A stretch of DNA of 10,416 nt from DASSFZ01 sp036514635 (lineage in GTDB: Bacteria; Chloroflexota; Anaerolineae; Fen-1058): the NCBI GenBank assembly GCA_036514635.1, contig DATBWU010000277.1:1-10416 (forward strand), read 5' to 3'. This document shows, in pieces, positions 1-6,818 of the stretch. Each line of letters opens with the position of its first letter. Position 1 is the stretch's first letter. The position numbers and the translations under genes are program-made. The notes under the pieces were generated by a model. The model did not search any database. It was not told the DNA's origin and saw only the letters and a program-made list of their open reading frames with translations.

Positions 1-8
1 ACGCTTTC

Positions 9-26
9 GCGCACGTTTGCGTGCGC
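9..26. repeat. Perfect hairpin, 7-bp stem, TTTG loop
   Basis: The arms GCGCACG (9-15) and CGTGCGC (20-26) are exact reverse complements around a 4-base loop. No T-run follows, so it is not a typical Rho-independent terminator. It may mark the end of an upstream gene outside the window or be part of the candidate oriT. Confidence 0.6.
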
Positions 27-50
27 CCCAACGTGCAGATGGCTTGCCCC

Positions 51-83
51 GAGCGCGCCATGCCGCAGGCATGGTTGGCGCTC
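51..83. repeat. Long interrupted hairpin (6 + 7 bp stem)
   Basis: The outer arms GAGCGC (51-56) and GCGCTC (78-83) and the inner arms CCATGCC (58-64) and GGCATGG (68-74) pair around a 3-base GCA loop, with a small asymmetric internal bulge (G57 opposite 75-77). It is the most stable-looking structure in the upstream region. Confidence 0.6.
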
Positions 84-221
84 GTCGGCCGGCAGGCTGC
101 ACGGGACGCAGCGCCGCCGGGGCACCGCAGACCCGTGCCGTTAGGCAGGGGGAAGGTGCAGGGCAAGATTGAAGGGTCCGGCACGCAGCCGGCCCATAAG
201 CGAGTCTGCACGTGGGGGTGG

Positions 222-255
222 CGCGGCACGCGCTATTTGACGGCACCGTGCCGCG
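222..255. repeat. Two competing inverted repeats
   Basis: CGCGGCAC (222-229) is the exact reverse complement of GTGCCGCG (248-255) with an 18-base loop. The same right arm also forms a tight palindrome, CGGCAC-C-GTGCCG (241-253). The two structures are mutually exclusive. They lie 83 bp before the relaxase start, which suits a relaxase recognition site or an autoregulatory operator. Confidence 0.5.
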
Positions 256-337
256 AAGTCTGCCAAAGCCTTGTGGGCATTGGCAAAGTCGCGTGCATAG
301 CACGCTCTGGTCAGATGGCCTTGGCTGGAGTGTCCGC

Positions 338-2299
338 ATGAGCAGACGGGGCAACTTGGACGGCGAAGACAGTTTTCGCGTCCGGCCCGGCGCACCGAAG
401 CAGCGCGGCCAGGCCTTTGTCTCGCAGGTGCTGCGGCAGGCCAGCAAGGGGGGCAATTCGACCGGTCGCAAGCCGGGAAAGACCCCCGGATCGCGCCTGG
501 GGCGTGGCCATGTGGCGGCGCGCTTCACCGGGCAGTCGTTATCTGCGACCTCCCGGCGTGCCACCGTCAAGGTGCGGCTGGTCTACCTCAAGCAGGCCGG
601 TGCGCGTTCAACCATCACCCACCTGCGCTATATCGAACGCGAAGGCGTTGGCCGTGAGCAGGACACCGGCAAGGCCTATGGGCCAATGACTGACGAGGCG
701 GACTTGCCAGCTTTCGAGGAACGTGGTCGGGATGATCGGCATCAGTTCCGCTTGATCGTCTCGCCCGAGGAAGCCGAACAGCTCGACGACCTGCGCACCT
801 ACACGCGCCACCTGATGGGCCGCATGGAAGCCGATCTGGGCAGTCGGCTGGACTGGGTGGCAGTGAACCACTGGAACACCGACAACCCGCACACGCATAT
901 CGTGTTGCGCGGCAAAGATGCCACCGGCAAAGACCTCATCATTTCGCAGGCCTACATCACCAGAGGCATGCGCGAGCGCGCCGCCGAGCTATCCACCGAA
1001 TGGCTGGGGCCGCGTACGGAGCTGGAAATCCAGCGTACCTTGATGCGCGAGGTCGATCAGGAGCGGTGGACCAGCCTGGACCGCGCGCTGCAACGCGAAG
1101 CGCGGGATCGGTTGAACCATGTCGATCAACCGGCCGGCGACCCGAAGCTGCGGCAGCAGCGCGTGCTGCTGGTGGGTCGTTTGCAGCGGCTGCAACGCAT
1201 GGGGCTGGCGAGCGAACAACTGCCCGGCGTCTGGGCGGTTCACGCTGATGCCGAACCAGTCTTGCGAGCGATGGGCGAACGCGGCGACATTATCCGCACC
1301 ATGCAGCGGGCAATGGGCGGTGCGCAGCGCGACCTGGCCGTGTTTCAGCCAGGAGAAGAAAGCCGTTCCGTCATCGGCCGGGTAGCCGGCAAAGGGCTTG
1401 CGGACGAGCTATACGACAAGGGCTATCTGGTGGTCGATGGCATCGACGGCAAGGCGCATTACGTGACATTGCCGGCCAAGACGGAACTGGCGCAGTACCC
1501 GATCGGCGCCGTGGTCGAGGCGCGAGGTTCGACCAAGGTTCTCTCAGCCGACAAGAACATCGCCGTGTTGGCGGTCGACGGCCTGTACCGCACCGACCAT
1601 CACCTCGCCGTTGCCAAGGCGCAGGCCACGTCCGAACGCGATCTGCGCGAGGTGGTCGATGCCCATGTTCGGCGACTGGAAGCGATGCGCCGGGCGGGCA
1701 TTGTCGAACGGGTAGCCGAGGGCGTCTGGCGCGTGCCAGCGGACCTGCCTGAACAAGGTCGACAATACGATGCGCAGCGGCTGGGTGGTGTGGCAGTGGA
1801 ACTTCGTTCGCACCTGCCCGTCGAGCGACAGGCGCGCGTGATCGGCGCGACCTGGTTGGACCAGCAGTTGATTGGCGGCAGCAAGGGCATTGGTGATTTG
1901 GGTTTTGGCAGTGATGTGCGCGAAGCACTATGGCAGCGGTCGGATTTTTTGATTGAACACGGGCTGGCCGAGAAACGTGGACAGCGCGTGATACTGGCGC
2001 GCAATCTGTTGGCGACCTTACGTGGGCGTGAGATCGATGTTGCTGCAAAAATCATTGCCACCGAAACCGGACTAGCGCATAGGCCCATAGCCGATGGGGA
2101 GCGCGTCAGTGGCATCTATCGCCGCAATGTTCAGCTCGCCAGCGGGCGCTTCGCCATGCTCGATGACGGCATGGGATTCAGTCTTGTGCCGTGGAAGCCA
2201 GTGATTGAGCAGCGGTTGGGGAAAACGATGACGGCTGTCATTCGAGGGAGTAACGTGTCATGGGTGTTTGAACGGCAACGTGGGATATCAATGGGGTAA
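338..2299 (+). CDS. rlxS: Conjugative relaxase with DUF3363 domain
   Basis: DNA-nicking transfer enzyme, 653 aa. Relaxases of this family cut one strand at oriT through an active-site tyrosine and lead the DNA to the type IV secretion channel. Seen: a basic, low-complexity N-terminus; a HLRYIER segment with Tyr98, a candidate catalytic residue; and a metal-binding histidine motif H178-W-N-T-D-N-P-H185-T-H187 followed by IVLRG, the typical three-histidine motif of MOBP/VirD2-like relaxases. From about residue 230 to the end it matches my memory of the long DUF3363 region. Length is normal for the family and I see no break. I chose the ATG at 338 because GGAG lies 7 bases upstream and family members begin MSRR...; an in-frame ATG at 212 would add 42 residues of unlikely sequence. 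It is probably autoregulated from the dyads upstream. The following genes are not transfer genes, so cargo seems to have inserted just downstream. Confidence 0.93.
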   Translation: MSRRGNLDGEDSFRVRPGAPKQRGQAFVSQVLRQASKGGNSTGRKPGKTPGSRLGRGHVAARFTGQSLSATSRRATVKVRLVYLKQAGARSTITHLRYIEREGVGREQDTGKAYGPMTDEADLPAFEERGRDDRHQFRLIVSPEEAEQLDDLRTYTRHLMGRMEADLGSRLDWVAVNHWNTDNPHTHIVLRGKDATGKDLIISQAYITRGMRERAAELSTEWLGPRTELEIQRTLMREVDQERWTSLDRALQREARDRLNHVDQPAGDPKLRQQRVLLVGRLQRLQRMGLASEQLPGVWAVHADAEPVLRAMGERGDIIRTMQRAMGGAQRDLAVFQPGEESRSVIGRVAGKGLADELYDKGYLVVDGIDGKAHYVTLPAKTELAQYPIGAVVEARGSTKVLSADKNIAVLAVDGLYRTDHHLAVAKAQATSERDLREVVDAHVRRLEAMRRAGIVERVAEGVWRVPADLPEQGRQYDAQRLGGVAVELRSHLPVERQARVIGATWLDQQLIGGSKGIGDLGFGSDVREALWQRSDFLIEHGLAEKRGQRVILARNLLATLRGREIDVAAKIIATETGLAHRPIADGERVSGIYRRNVQLASGRFAMLDDGMGFSLVPWKPVIEQRLGKTMTAVIRGSNVSWVFERQRGISMG

Positions 2300-2347
2300 G
2301 TCGCTCGTTCATAATCAGGCCCACTGGACGTGCAAGCAAGGCCATCC

Positions 2348-2476
2348 TTAGAGCAAGCTTTCAACTGACGTCGACCCAGCCCCACCCAATGCTTGGTACA
2401 AAGCGGCGCTATCGACGAGGCGTTGTGACTGAACCGCGATCAGGTTGATTCGATTCTGTTGCGCCTGCTGTTGTGC
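2348..2476 (-). pseudogene. 3' remnant of a NodT/OprM-type efflux outer-membrane factor
   Basis: On the minus strand an open frame ending in TAA (2350-2348) encodes about 42 residues that read like the C-terminal helix of a tripartite-efflux outer-membrane protein: a glutamine-rich stretch, then SQRLVDSAALYQALGG and a short tail. The ALYQALGG signature is characteristic of the NodT/OprM/CusC group. Everything N-terminal is gone; homology stops near 2476, where a different gene fragment on the other strand begins. No promoter or start is present, so this is a dead fragment. It shows that an RND-type efflux operon once sat here. Confidence 0.65.
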
Positions 2477-2478
2477 AC

Positions 2479-2676
2479 ATCGCCCGCGTGACGCAGGGTA
2501 TCGGCCCTTTGCCTTTCATGGCATCGTATTTCGCTTTGTCTGCCTTGAGCGTACTAGCCTTCCTGGTGGTGACGCGAATTGCCATCCCGCCTTTGGTGGT
2601 TGCCGAGGCGCACGGCCCTGCTCGACCGCTGTTGGAAATCCTGCGACAGCCCGTATTCATCACGGCACTGATCCGC
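2479..2676 (+). pseudogene. Internal fragment of an MFS transporter
   Basis: About 65 residues on the plus strand read as one MFS transmembrane helix (FMASYFALSALSVLAFLVV), a loop with a row of prolines, and GPARPLLEILRQPVFI, which resembles the start of the second half of drug-type MFS permeases. Both the first helices and the remaining half are missing. It abuts the efflux outer-membrane remnant on the left and the TauE remnant on the right with practically no spacer. It has no credible start, although a GTG at 2473 is in frame. It cannot be functional. Confidence 0.6.
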
Positions 2677-2969
2677 CAAGGGTGTAGCTCGCCACGACCG
2701 GCATCTTGTCGAACAGATTGAGGAGACTTGCCCCAACCGTTGCGGCGATGGCGGCGGTCACGCTGAAGCGCGCCACGACCCGCCAGTCGACCTGCTTGGC
2801 CATCAAGCCGAACTTGAAAATGTTGTTGGCGAAATGCACCGCTGCCGTGGCTGCGATTGCCAGCGGCACCGGGAAGAACAGCGCGAACACCGGCACCAGA
2901 ACCGTCCCAAGGCCGAAACCGGAGAAGAGTGTCAGGTCGGGCCGCGACACCAATCAGGACAAGTTCCAT
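2660..2969 (-). pseudogene. 5' remnant of a TauE/SafE-family anion permease, frameshifted and truncated
   Basis: TauE/SafE proteins are membrane permeases linked to export of sulfite and other organosulfur anions. On the minus strand an ATG at 2969 starts MELVLIGVAARP, and then the homology continues in another frame as LTLFSGFGLGTVLVPVFALF and on to a DKMPVVASYTLGG segment. This corresponds to only the first third or so of a roughly 250-residue protein. There are two independent lesions: a frameshift or small deletion near 2935 and loss of everything after about 2672. It faces the chrA operator region divergently, so its old promoter may lie in 2970-3020. Confidence 0.75.
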
Positions 2970-2983
2970 GTGGGTCTTTACCA

Positions 2984-3017
2984 AATAATCGAATTTCGTT
3001 ATCGAATTTCGATTATT
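2984..3017. promoter_or_regulatory. Probable operator of the chrA operon (15-bp imperfect dyad)
   Basis: AATAATCGAATTTCG (2984-2998) and CGAATTTCGATTATT (3003-3017) form a 15-bp inverted repeat with one mismatch around the loop TTAT. Each arm contains the element CGAATTTCG, itself a palindrome around a central T, so the site is also a direct repeat of ATCGAATTTCG (2988-2998 and 3001-3011). It is strikingly AT-rich in GC-rich surroundings and lies 37 bp upstream of chrA. A TATTAT at 3014-3019 overlaps the right arm and could be a -10 box, which would let a bound repressor block transcription. The PadR protein encoded after chrA is the obvious candidate ligand. Confidence 0.6.
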
Positions 3018-3054
3018 ATGAACTGATCCTATTGCAAATCAAGAAGGCGAACGC

Positions 3055-4260
3055 ATGACTAACACCCGCACCGATGACCGCAGCCCATGGTCTGTCTTTC
3101 TCATTTTTCTGCGCCTTGGGCTGACCTCTTTCGGCGGCCCCATCGCGCACTTGGGCTACTTTCGCGATGAGTTCGTCACACGGAGGCGCTGGTTGTCCGA
3201 GCGCAGCTATGCAGATTTGGTGGCGCTATGCCAATTCCTGCCAGGGCCTGCAAGCAGCCAGGTCGGCATCGCATTGGGCCTGTCCCGGTCGGGCTACGCC
3301 GGAGCCGTGGCAGCCTGGGCAGGCTTCACACTGCCTTCAGCAGTTGCCCTGATCCTGTTTGCGCTGGGCATTTCCAACTACGGCGATGCCATATCGCCAG
3401 GAGCGCTGCACGGTCTGAAAGTGGTGGCCGTCGCGGTCGTCGCCCAAGCGGTATGGGGCATGGCACGCAACCTCTGTACTGACGTGCCGCGTGTCACCAT
3501 CATGGCGATTGCGACCTGTGTCGTTCTGCTTGTGCCGTCCGCATGGGGACAGGTCGGCATGATTGCTGCCGCTGGCATCGCTGGATTGCTGCTGTTCAAG
3601 CCTACTCAGGACGGCGCACACGATCCGCTGCCGATCACGGTCAGCCACCGTGCCGGAGTGATCTGGTTGTCACTGTTCTTTGCTCTGCTGGTGGGTCTGC
3701 CGGTTTTGGCTCAACTGATGCCGAGTCAAACCGTGGCAATGGTGGATGCCTTCTTCCGTGTCGGGTCACTGGTATTCGGCGGTGGCCACGTCGTGCTGCC
3801 GCTGCTGCAAGCTGAGGTAGTGCCCTCCGGCTGGGTCAGCAATGAAGCGTTCCTTGCCGGGTACGGTGCTGCGCAGGCGGTGCCCGGCCCCTTGTTCACG
3901 TTCGCCTCGTTCCTCGGGGCATCCATGAGCACAACGCCTTCCGGCTGGATCGGCGGCCTGATCTGTCTGCTGGCGATCTTTGCGCCGTCTTTCTTGCTGG
4001 TCGTCGGTGCTTTGCCATTTTGGGAGCGGCTGCGCCATAGCATGCGCACTCAAGCGGCGCTAGCCGGGGTTAATGCTGCCGTGGTCGGTCTCCTGCTGGC
4101 TGCGCTCTATCAGCCGGTATGGACGAGTGCCATTTTCAAGCCGCAAGACTTCGGGCTGGCTCTGGTGGCCCTTGTCGCACTGATGTTCTGGAAGCTCCCG
4201 CCGTGGCTGGTTGTCGTTGGCAGTGGTGCGGCGGGATGGCTTCTGAGTATCGTGCTGTGA
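3055..4260 (+). CDS. chrA: Chromate efflux transporter ChrA (long-chain CHR family)
   Basis: Inner-membrane protein of 401 aa that, by family, exports chromate from the cytoplasm and so gives chromate resistance. It has the two homologous halves of long-chain CHR proteins. In the N-half, FGGPIAH is at residues 26-32 and a QFLPGPASSQVGIALG segment starts at residue 60. In the C-half these are mirrored by FGGGH at 241-245 and AVPGPLFTFASFLGA around 275-289. About ten hydrophobic segments are visible, and the length is typical. The ATG at 3055 has AAGAAGG seven bases upstream. The next gene, a PadR regulator, starts 10 bp after the stop, so the two are surely co-transcribed. There is no ChrB-type regulator nearby. 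I see no frameshift or missing conserved segment, so the gene should be functional. Confidence 0.95.
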   Translation: MTNTRTDDRSPWSVFLIFLRLGLTSFGGPIAHLGYFRDEFVTRRRWLSERSYADLVALCQFLPGPASSQVGIALGLSRSGYAGAVAAWAGFTLPSAVALILFALGISNYGDAISPGALHGLKVVAVAVVAQAVWGMARNLCTDVPRVTIMAIATCVVLLVPSAWGQVGMIAAAGIAGLLLFKPTQDGAHDPLPITVSHRAGVIWLSLFFALLVGLPVLAQLMPSQTVAMVDAFFRVGSLVFGGGHVVLPLLQAEVVPSGWVSNEAFLAGYGAAQAVPGPLFTFASFLGASMSTTPSGWIGGLICLLAIFAPSFLLVVGALPFWERLRHSMRTQAALAGVNAAVVGLLLAALYQPVWTSAIFKPQDFGLALVALVALMFWKLPPWLVVVGSGAAGWLLSIVL

Positions 4261-4270
4261 GGCCGAAGCA

Positions 4271-4600
4271 ATGACCGACAAAGACCTCTATAGCGGGCTG
4301 ATCCGTCTTCACATCTTGCATCATGCTGCCGAGGAAGCGATATTTGGTCTCGCCCTCATTGAGGAACTGCGGCATCACGGCTATGAAATAAGTGCCGGGA
4401 CACTCTATCCAATGCTGCACGGGTTGGAGAAAAAGGGGTATCTCGTTTCTCACGAAGAGCGCACCAGGCAGCGAGGTCGGCGCGTCTACGAAATCACACC
4501 CGAAGGCCGCGAGGCGCTGGCGGCGGCAAAAATCAAGGTGCAAGAGCTGTTCGGCGAATTGTTCGAGGATGCATGCGGAAACTCGCACATCCCTCGTTAG
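4271..4600 (+). CDS. PadR-family transcriptional regulator
   Basis: Small (109 aa) winged-helix DNA-binding protein of the PadR type, a family that mostly represses efflux or detoxification genes and lets go on binding a ligand. Seen: an N-terminal helix, HILHHAAEEAIFGLALIEEL, then the recognition region GYEISAGTLYPMLHGLEKKGYL (PadR hallmark) and a wing ending RRVYEITPEGREAL. A short C-terminal helix follows, as in the small PadR-s1 subgroup. The ATG lies 10 bp after the chrA stop, and a GAGG overlapping that stop can serve as ribosome site. The position suggests local control of chrA, with the dyad at 2984-3017 as likely target. Whether chromate is the ligand cannot be told from sequence. 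Confidence 0.9.
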   Translation: MTDKDLYSGLIRLHILHHAAEEAIFGLALIEELRHHGYEISAGTLYPMLHGLEKKGYLVSHEERTRQRGRRVYEITPEGREALAAAKIKVQELFGELFEDACGNSHIPR

Positions 4601-4704
4601 AACCAGAGTGGTTTGCTTAACGCCACATCAGCAACCCTTAACAAAAAGTCAGAAACTCTTCAGTAGGTGCCTGCCGGCAGCAACTCTAATATAACCTCTG
4701 GTTC
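4600..4704. repeat. 9-bp inverted repeat bracketing the promoter region
   Basis: GAACCAGAG (4600-4608) and CTCTGGTTC (4696-4704) are exact reverse complements about 87 bp apart, enclosing the whole candidate promoter. The left copy also forms a small local hairpin, AACCA-GAG-TGGTT (4601-4613). It could be a regulator site pair, a transcript structure, or chance. Confidence 0.35.
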
Positions 4705-4722
4705 AATATTGGTAACACGCCC
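4601..4722 (+). promoter_or_regulatory. Promoter region of the two-component operon
   Basis: This 122-bp gap separates the chrA-padR unit from the two-component system and should hold the latter's promoter. An AT-rich TAATATAAC segment (4687-4695) could supply a -10 box; no convincing -35 is seen. Upstream of it lie a CTTAAC direct repeat (4616 and 4637) and the perfect palindrome CTGCCGGCAG (4671-4680). The ribosome site of the response regulator is weak (only GGTAA at 4711). Confidence 0.5.
4616..4642 (+). promoter_or_regulatory. CTTAAC direct repeat, possible response-regulator site
   Basis: CTTAAC occurs at 4616-4621 and again at 4637-4642, 21 bp apart, so the copies lie on the same face of the helix two turns apart. 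OmpR-type regulators bind direct repeats, often closer (about 11 bp), so the assignment is tentative. Autoregulation by the adjacent response regulator would be the expected role. Confidence 0.3.
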
Positions 4723-5406
4723 ATGCAAGTTCTGATTGTCGAGGATGAGCCAAAACTGGCTCAGGCACTCAAGCAGGGGCTTGAGGCCGAACATTATGAA
4801 TGTAAGGTGGCCGCCACTGGCGAGGAAGGTTTTTTCCTCGTCAATACGGAAACCTTCGACCTAATGATTCTCGATCTGATGCTGCCCGGCCGCGATGGCC
4901 TTGAAGCGCTGGTAGCCCTGCGCCGTCGCGGCTTGTCCACGCCAGTGCTGATCCTGTCGGCGCGCGACACGGTCACGGACCGCATCCGAGGACTGGACGC
5001 CGGCGCCGACGATTACCTGGTCAAGCCCTTCGCTTTCCCCGAATTGCTCGCACGCTTGCGTGCCCTGATACGGCGCGGGCGTGCTGATGAAATCCTGCGT
5101 TTCAAGGTTGCCGATCTCGAAATGGACCTCGTCACGCGCAAGGTAACGCGCGGAGGTCAGCCGCTCGACCTGACGGTGCGCGAATTCGAGTTGCTCGAAT
5201 ACCTGCTGCGCCACCACGGCCAGATCGTGTCGCGCGAGATGCTGGCGCAGGATGTCTGGCGGGAGGTAAGGCGTGCCACGCCGTTGGACAATGTGATCGA
5301 CGTGCATATCGCCCGATTGCGCAAGAAGGTCGACGGAGATACTGCGCTCAAGCTGATCCACACCCTGCGCGGCGTCGGTTTCGTGCTGCGTGAGGAGGCG
5401 CCATGA
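4723..5406 (+). CDS. OmpR-family two-component response regulator
   Basis: Cytoplasmic transcription regulator of 227 aa. The receiver domain (about 1-115) carries the acidic pair E7/D8, the phosphorylation site D51 in LDLMLPG, S79 and K101 in the LVKPF motif. The C-terminal winged helix (about 125-224) shows LDLTVREFELLEYLL and the trans-activation/recognition part ending in IDVHIARLRKKVD, with a GVGF wing near the end. All key residues are present and the length is standard. The style resembles QseB/CopR/CusR-type regulators, but the signal cannot be deduced. Its stop overlaps the sensor kinase start (ATGA, 5403-5406), so the two are translationally coupled. Probable targets are its own promoter and the downstream cytochrome/DoxX/ATPase genes. 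Confidence 0.95.
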   Translation: MQVLIVEDEPKLAQALKQGLEAEHYECKVAATGEEGFFLVNTETFDLMILDLMLPGRDGLEALVALRRRGLSTPVLILSARDTVTDRIRGLDAGADDYLVKPFAFPELLARLRALIRRGRADEILRFKVADLEMDLVTRKVTRGGQPLDLTVREFELLEYLLRHHGQIVSREMLAQDVWREVRRATPLDNVIDVHIARLRKKVDGDTALKLIHTLRGVGFVLREEAP

Positions 5407-6818
5407 AGGCGTGGCGTGTGCTGTCCATCCGCGCCCGGCTGGCTGTTGCCTACGCAGCTGCCATGGGCTTGGTGCTGCTTGCTTATGCGGTATTTGTCGC
5501 GGCTTTCGTGCATGATCGCCTGAACGCAGAAATCGCTCATCGGCTGGACCAGGAAGTGGAAATCGCCGAGCGTTCACTCACCGTGGATGACGCCGGGCGG
5601 CTTGTCTGGCACGCACCTCACGACAATCATGAGGCTTACCAACCGCTCAGGAATGTTTCCTGGCTGGATATTCATCGTCCAGACGGTTCGCTGATCTATC
5701 GTGTGCCGGAAATAGGCGTTCCAGAAATGGCTGACGTCATCCCGTCCTTTGAGGCGCGCACCTCCGGCTTTTTCTCCCTAGTGGCGCCCAATGGCGCCCA
5801 TTTGCGCGTCCTGCAACGTGATATCGAGATCGCGGGGCAGAAAGTGGTTGCACGCGCAGCGTTGTCCGAAGATCAGGCCGAGCACGACTTGGCAACGCTG
5901 TTCTGGGTTATGGGGCTGAGTTTGCCACTGGCGATTGCTCTTTCCGGCCTCGGCGGCTACTTGATGGCCGGCCGTGCGCTCTCGCCGATTGCGAAGATGA
6001 CCGCACAAGCCCGCGTTATCAACGCCGAGCGGCTCGATGCCCGTCTGCCGGTGGATAACCCCGGTGACGAGTTGGGGCGGCTGGCTACCACCTTCAACGA
6101 CTTGTTCGCGCATCTGGAACAATCCTTCGAGCAATTGCAGCGTTTCACCGCTGACGCTTCACACGAACTGCGAACGCCGCTCGCAGTCATTCGCAGCGTT
6201 GGTGAGGTAGGTCTGGGCAAGCATCACGATGAGGCCGCCTATCGGGATATCGTGGGTACCATGCTGGAAGAGGCTGATCGCCTGACGCTGCTGGTCGAGA
6301 GCCTGCTGACACTGACGCGCGCCGATGCCGGACGGATGGCACTCATCCTGCGCCCGGTAGATCTCGGCGCCTTGGCCGGCGAGGTGGCGGCCCATCTTAA
6401 GGTGCTGGCGGAAGAGAAAAATCAAATCTTGATCATGGAACCATCCGAGCCGGTTCTGGTTTCGGCGGACATCGCCATTCTGCGCCAGGCCGTCGTCAAC
6501 ATCCTCGACAATGCCATCAAATACACGCCATCGGGAGGCCAAGTGACTTTACGCGTCGCCCGGACGGGTTCAGAGGTCACCCTGGAGATCGCCGATAGTG
6601 GCCCCGGCATTCCCCCCGAGCATCACGGCAAGGTGTTCGACCGCTTCTATCGTGTCGACGCCGCGCGCAACCGCGCCGAGGGCGGGTTCGGCCTTGGACT
6701 CGCCATCGCCCGCCAGGCGGTCGAAATCCACGGTGGGCGCATCGAAATCGCCGGTTCGCCTGATAAAGGCAGTGTTTTTCGAATCGTCCTTCCGCTGCTT
6801 GCTCCTCATGAAACTTAA
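5403..6818 (+). CDS. Membrane sensor histidine kinase
   Basis: Partner of the preceding regulator, 471 aa, inner membrane. Domains: first membrane helix about 12-36; periplasmic sensor region about 38-164 of no recognised fold, containing a HAPHDNHEAYQ stretch with three histidines; second helix about 166-190; HAMP about 191-243; dimerisation/phosphoacceptor helix with ADASHELRTPLAVIRS and H254; ATPase domain with N366-ILDN, D398-SGPGIP and G427-GFGLGLA. Every catalytic motif is intact. The histidine-containing periplasmic loop would suit metal binding but is weak evidence. The last 11 bases overlap the start of the cytochrome gene, so kinase and cytochrome are probably made from one transcript. 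Confidence 0.95.
   Translation: MKAWRVLSIRARLAVAYAAAMGLVLLAYAVFVAAFVHDRLNAEIAHRLDQEVEIAERSLTVDDAGRLVWHAPHDNHEAYQPLRNVSWLDIHRPDGSLIYRVPEIGVPEMADVIPSFEARTSGFFSLVAPNGAHLRVLQRDIEIAGQKVVARAALSEDQAEHDLATLFWVMGLSLPLAIALSGLGGYLMAGRALSPIAKMTAQARVINAERLDARLPVDNPGDELGRLATTFNDLFAHLEQSFEQLQRFTADASHELRTPLAVIRSVGEVGLGKHHDEAAYRDIVGTMLEEADRLTLLVESLLTLTRADAGRMALILRPVDLGALAGEVAAHLKVLAEEKNQILIMEPSEPVLVSADIAILRQAVVNILDNAIKYTPSGGQVTLRVARTGSEVTLEIADSGPGIPPEHHGKVFDRFYRVDAARNRAEGGFGLGLAIARQAVEIHGGRIEIAGSPDKGSVFRIVLPLLAPHET

Larger units (their letters stand above)
1..337. promoter_or_regulatory. Non-coding region upstream of the relaxase; candidate oriT
   Basis: No reading frame here looks like a real protein; the open frames are arginine/alanine-rich GC artefacts. 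The stretch holds at least three strong dyad symmetries (9-26, 51-83 and 222-255). For relaxases of the MOBP/VirD2-like type, oriT commonly lies close to the relaxase gene and contains inverted repeats near the nic site, so an oriT is a reasonable inference. I cannot identify a nic sequence: no match to the RK2-type core is visible. The relaxase promoter probably also lies here. Confidence 0.4.

Noticed and set aside
212..337. Longer start for the relaxase at 212
   Set aside because: The added 42 residues resemble no relaxase N-terminus and overlap the dyad at 222-255. The ATG at 338 has a proper ribosome site and a family-like start.
1371..2048. 225-codon open frame on the minus strand
   Set aside because: Antisense to the relaxase DUF3363 region; Arg/Pro/Ala-rich with no motif or ribosome site.
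2409..2984. 191-codon open frame on the minus strand across the scar region
   Set aside because: Only its first dozen residues match TauE; the rest is antisense to the MFS fragment or out of frame with TauE. It includes a lysine-rich part that looks protein-like by chance.
6598..6807. Upstream extension of the cytochrome frame
   Set aside because: It is an out-of-frame shadow of the kinase ATPase domain. A signal peptide begins at the internal ATG at 6808.
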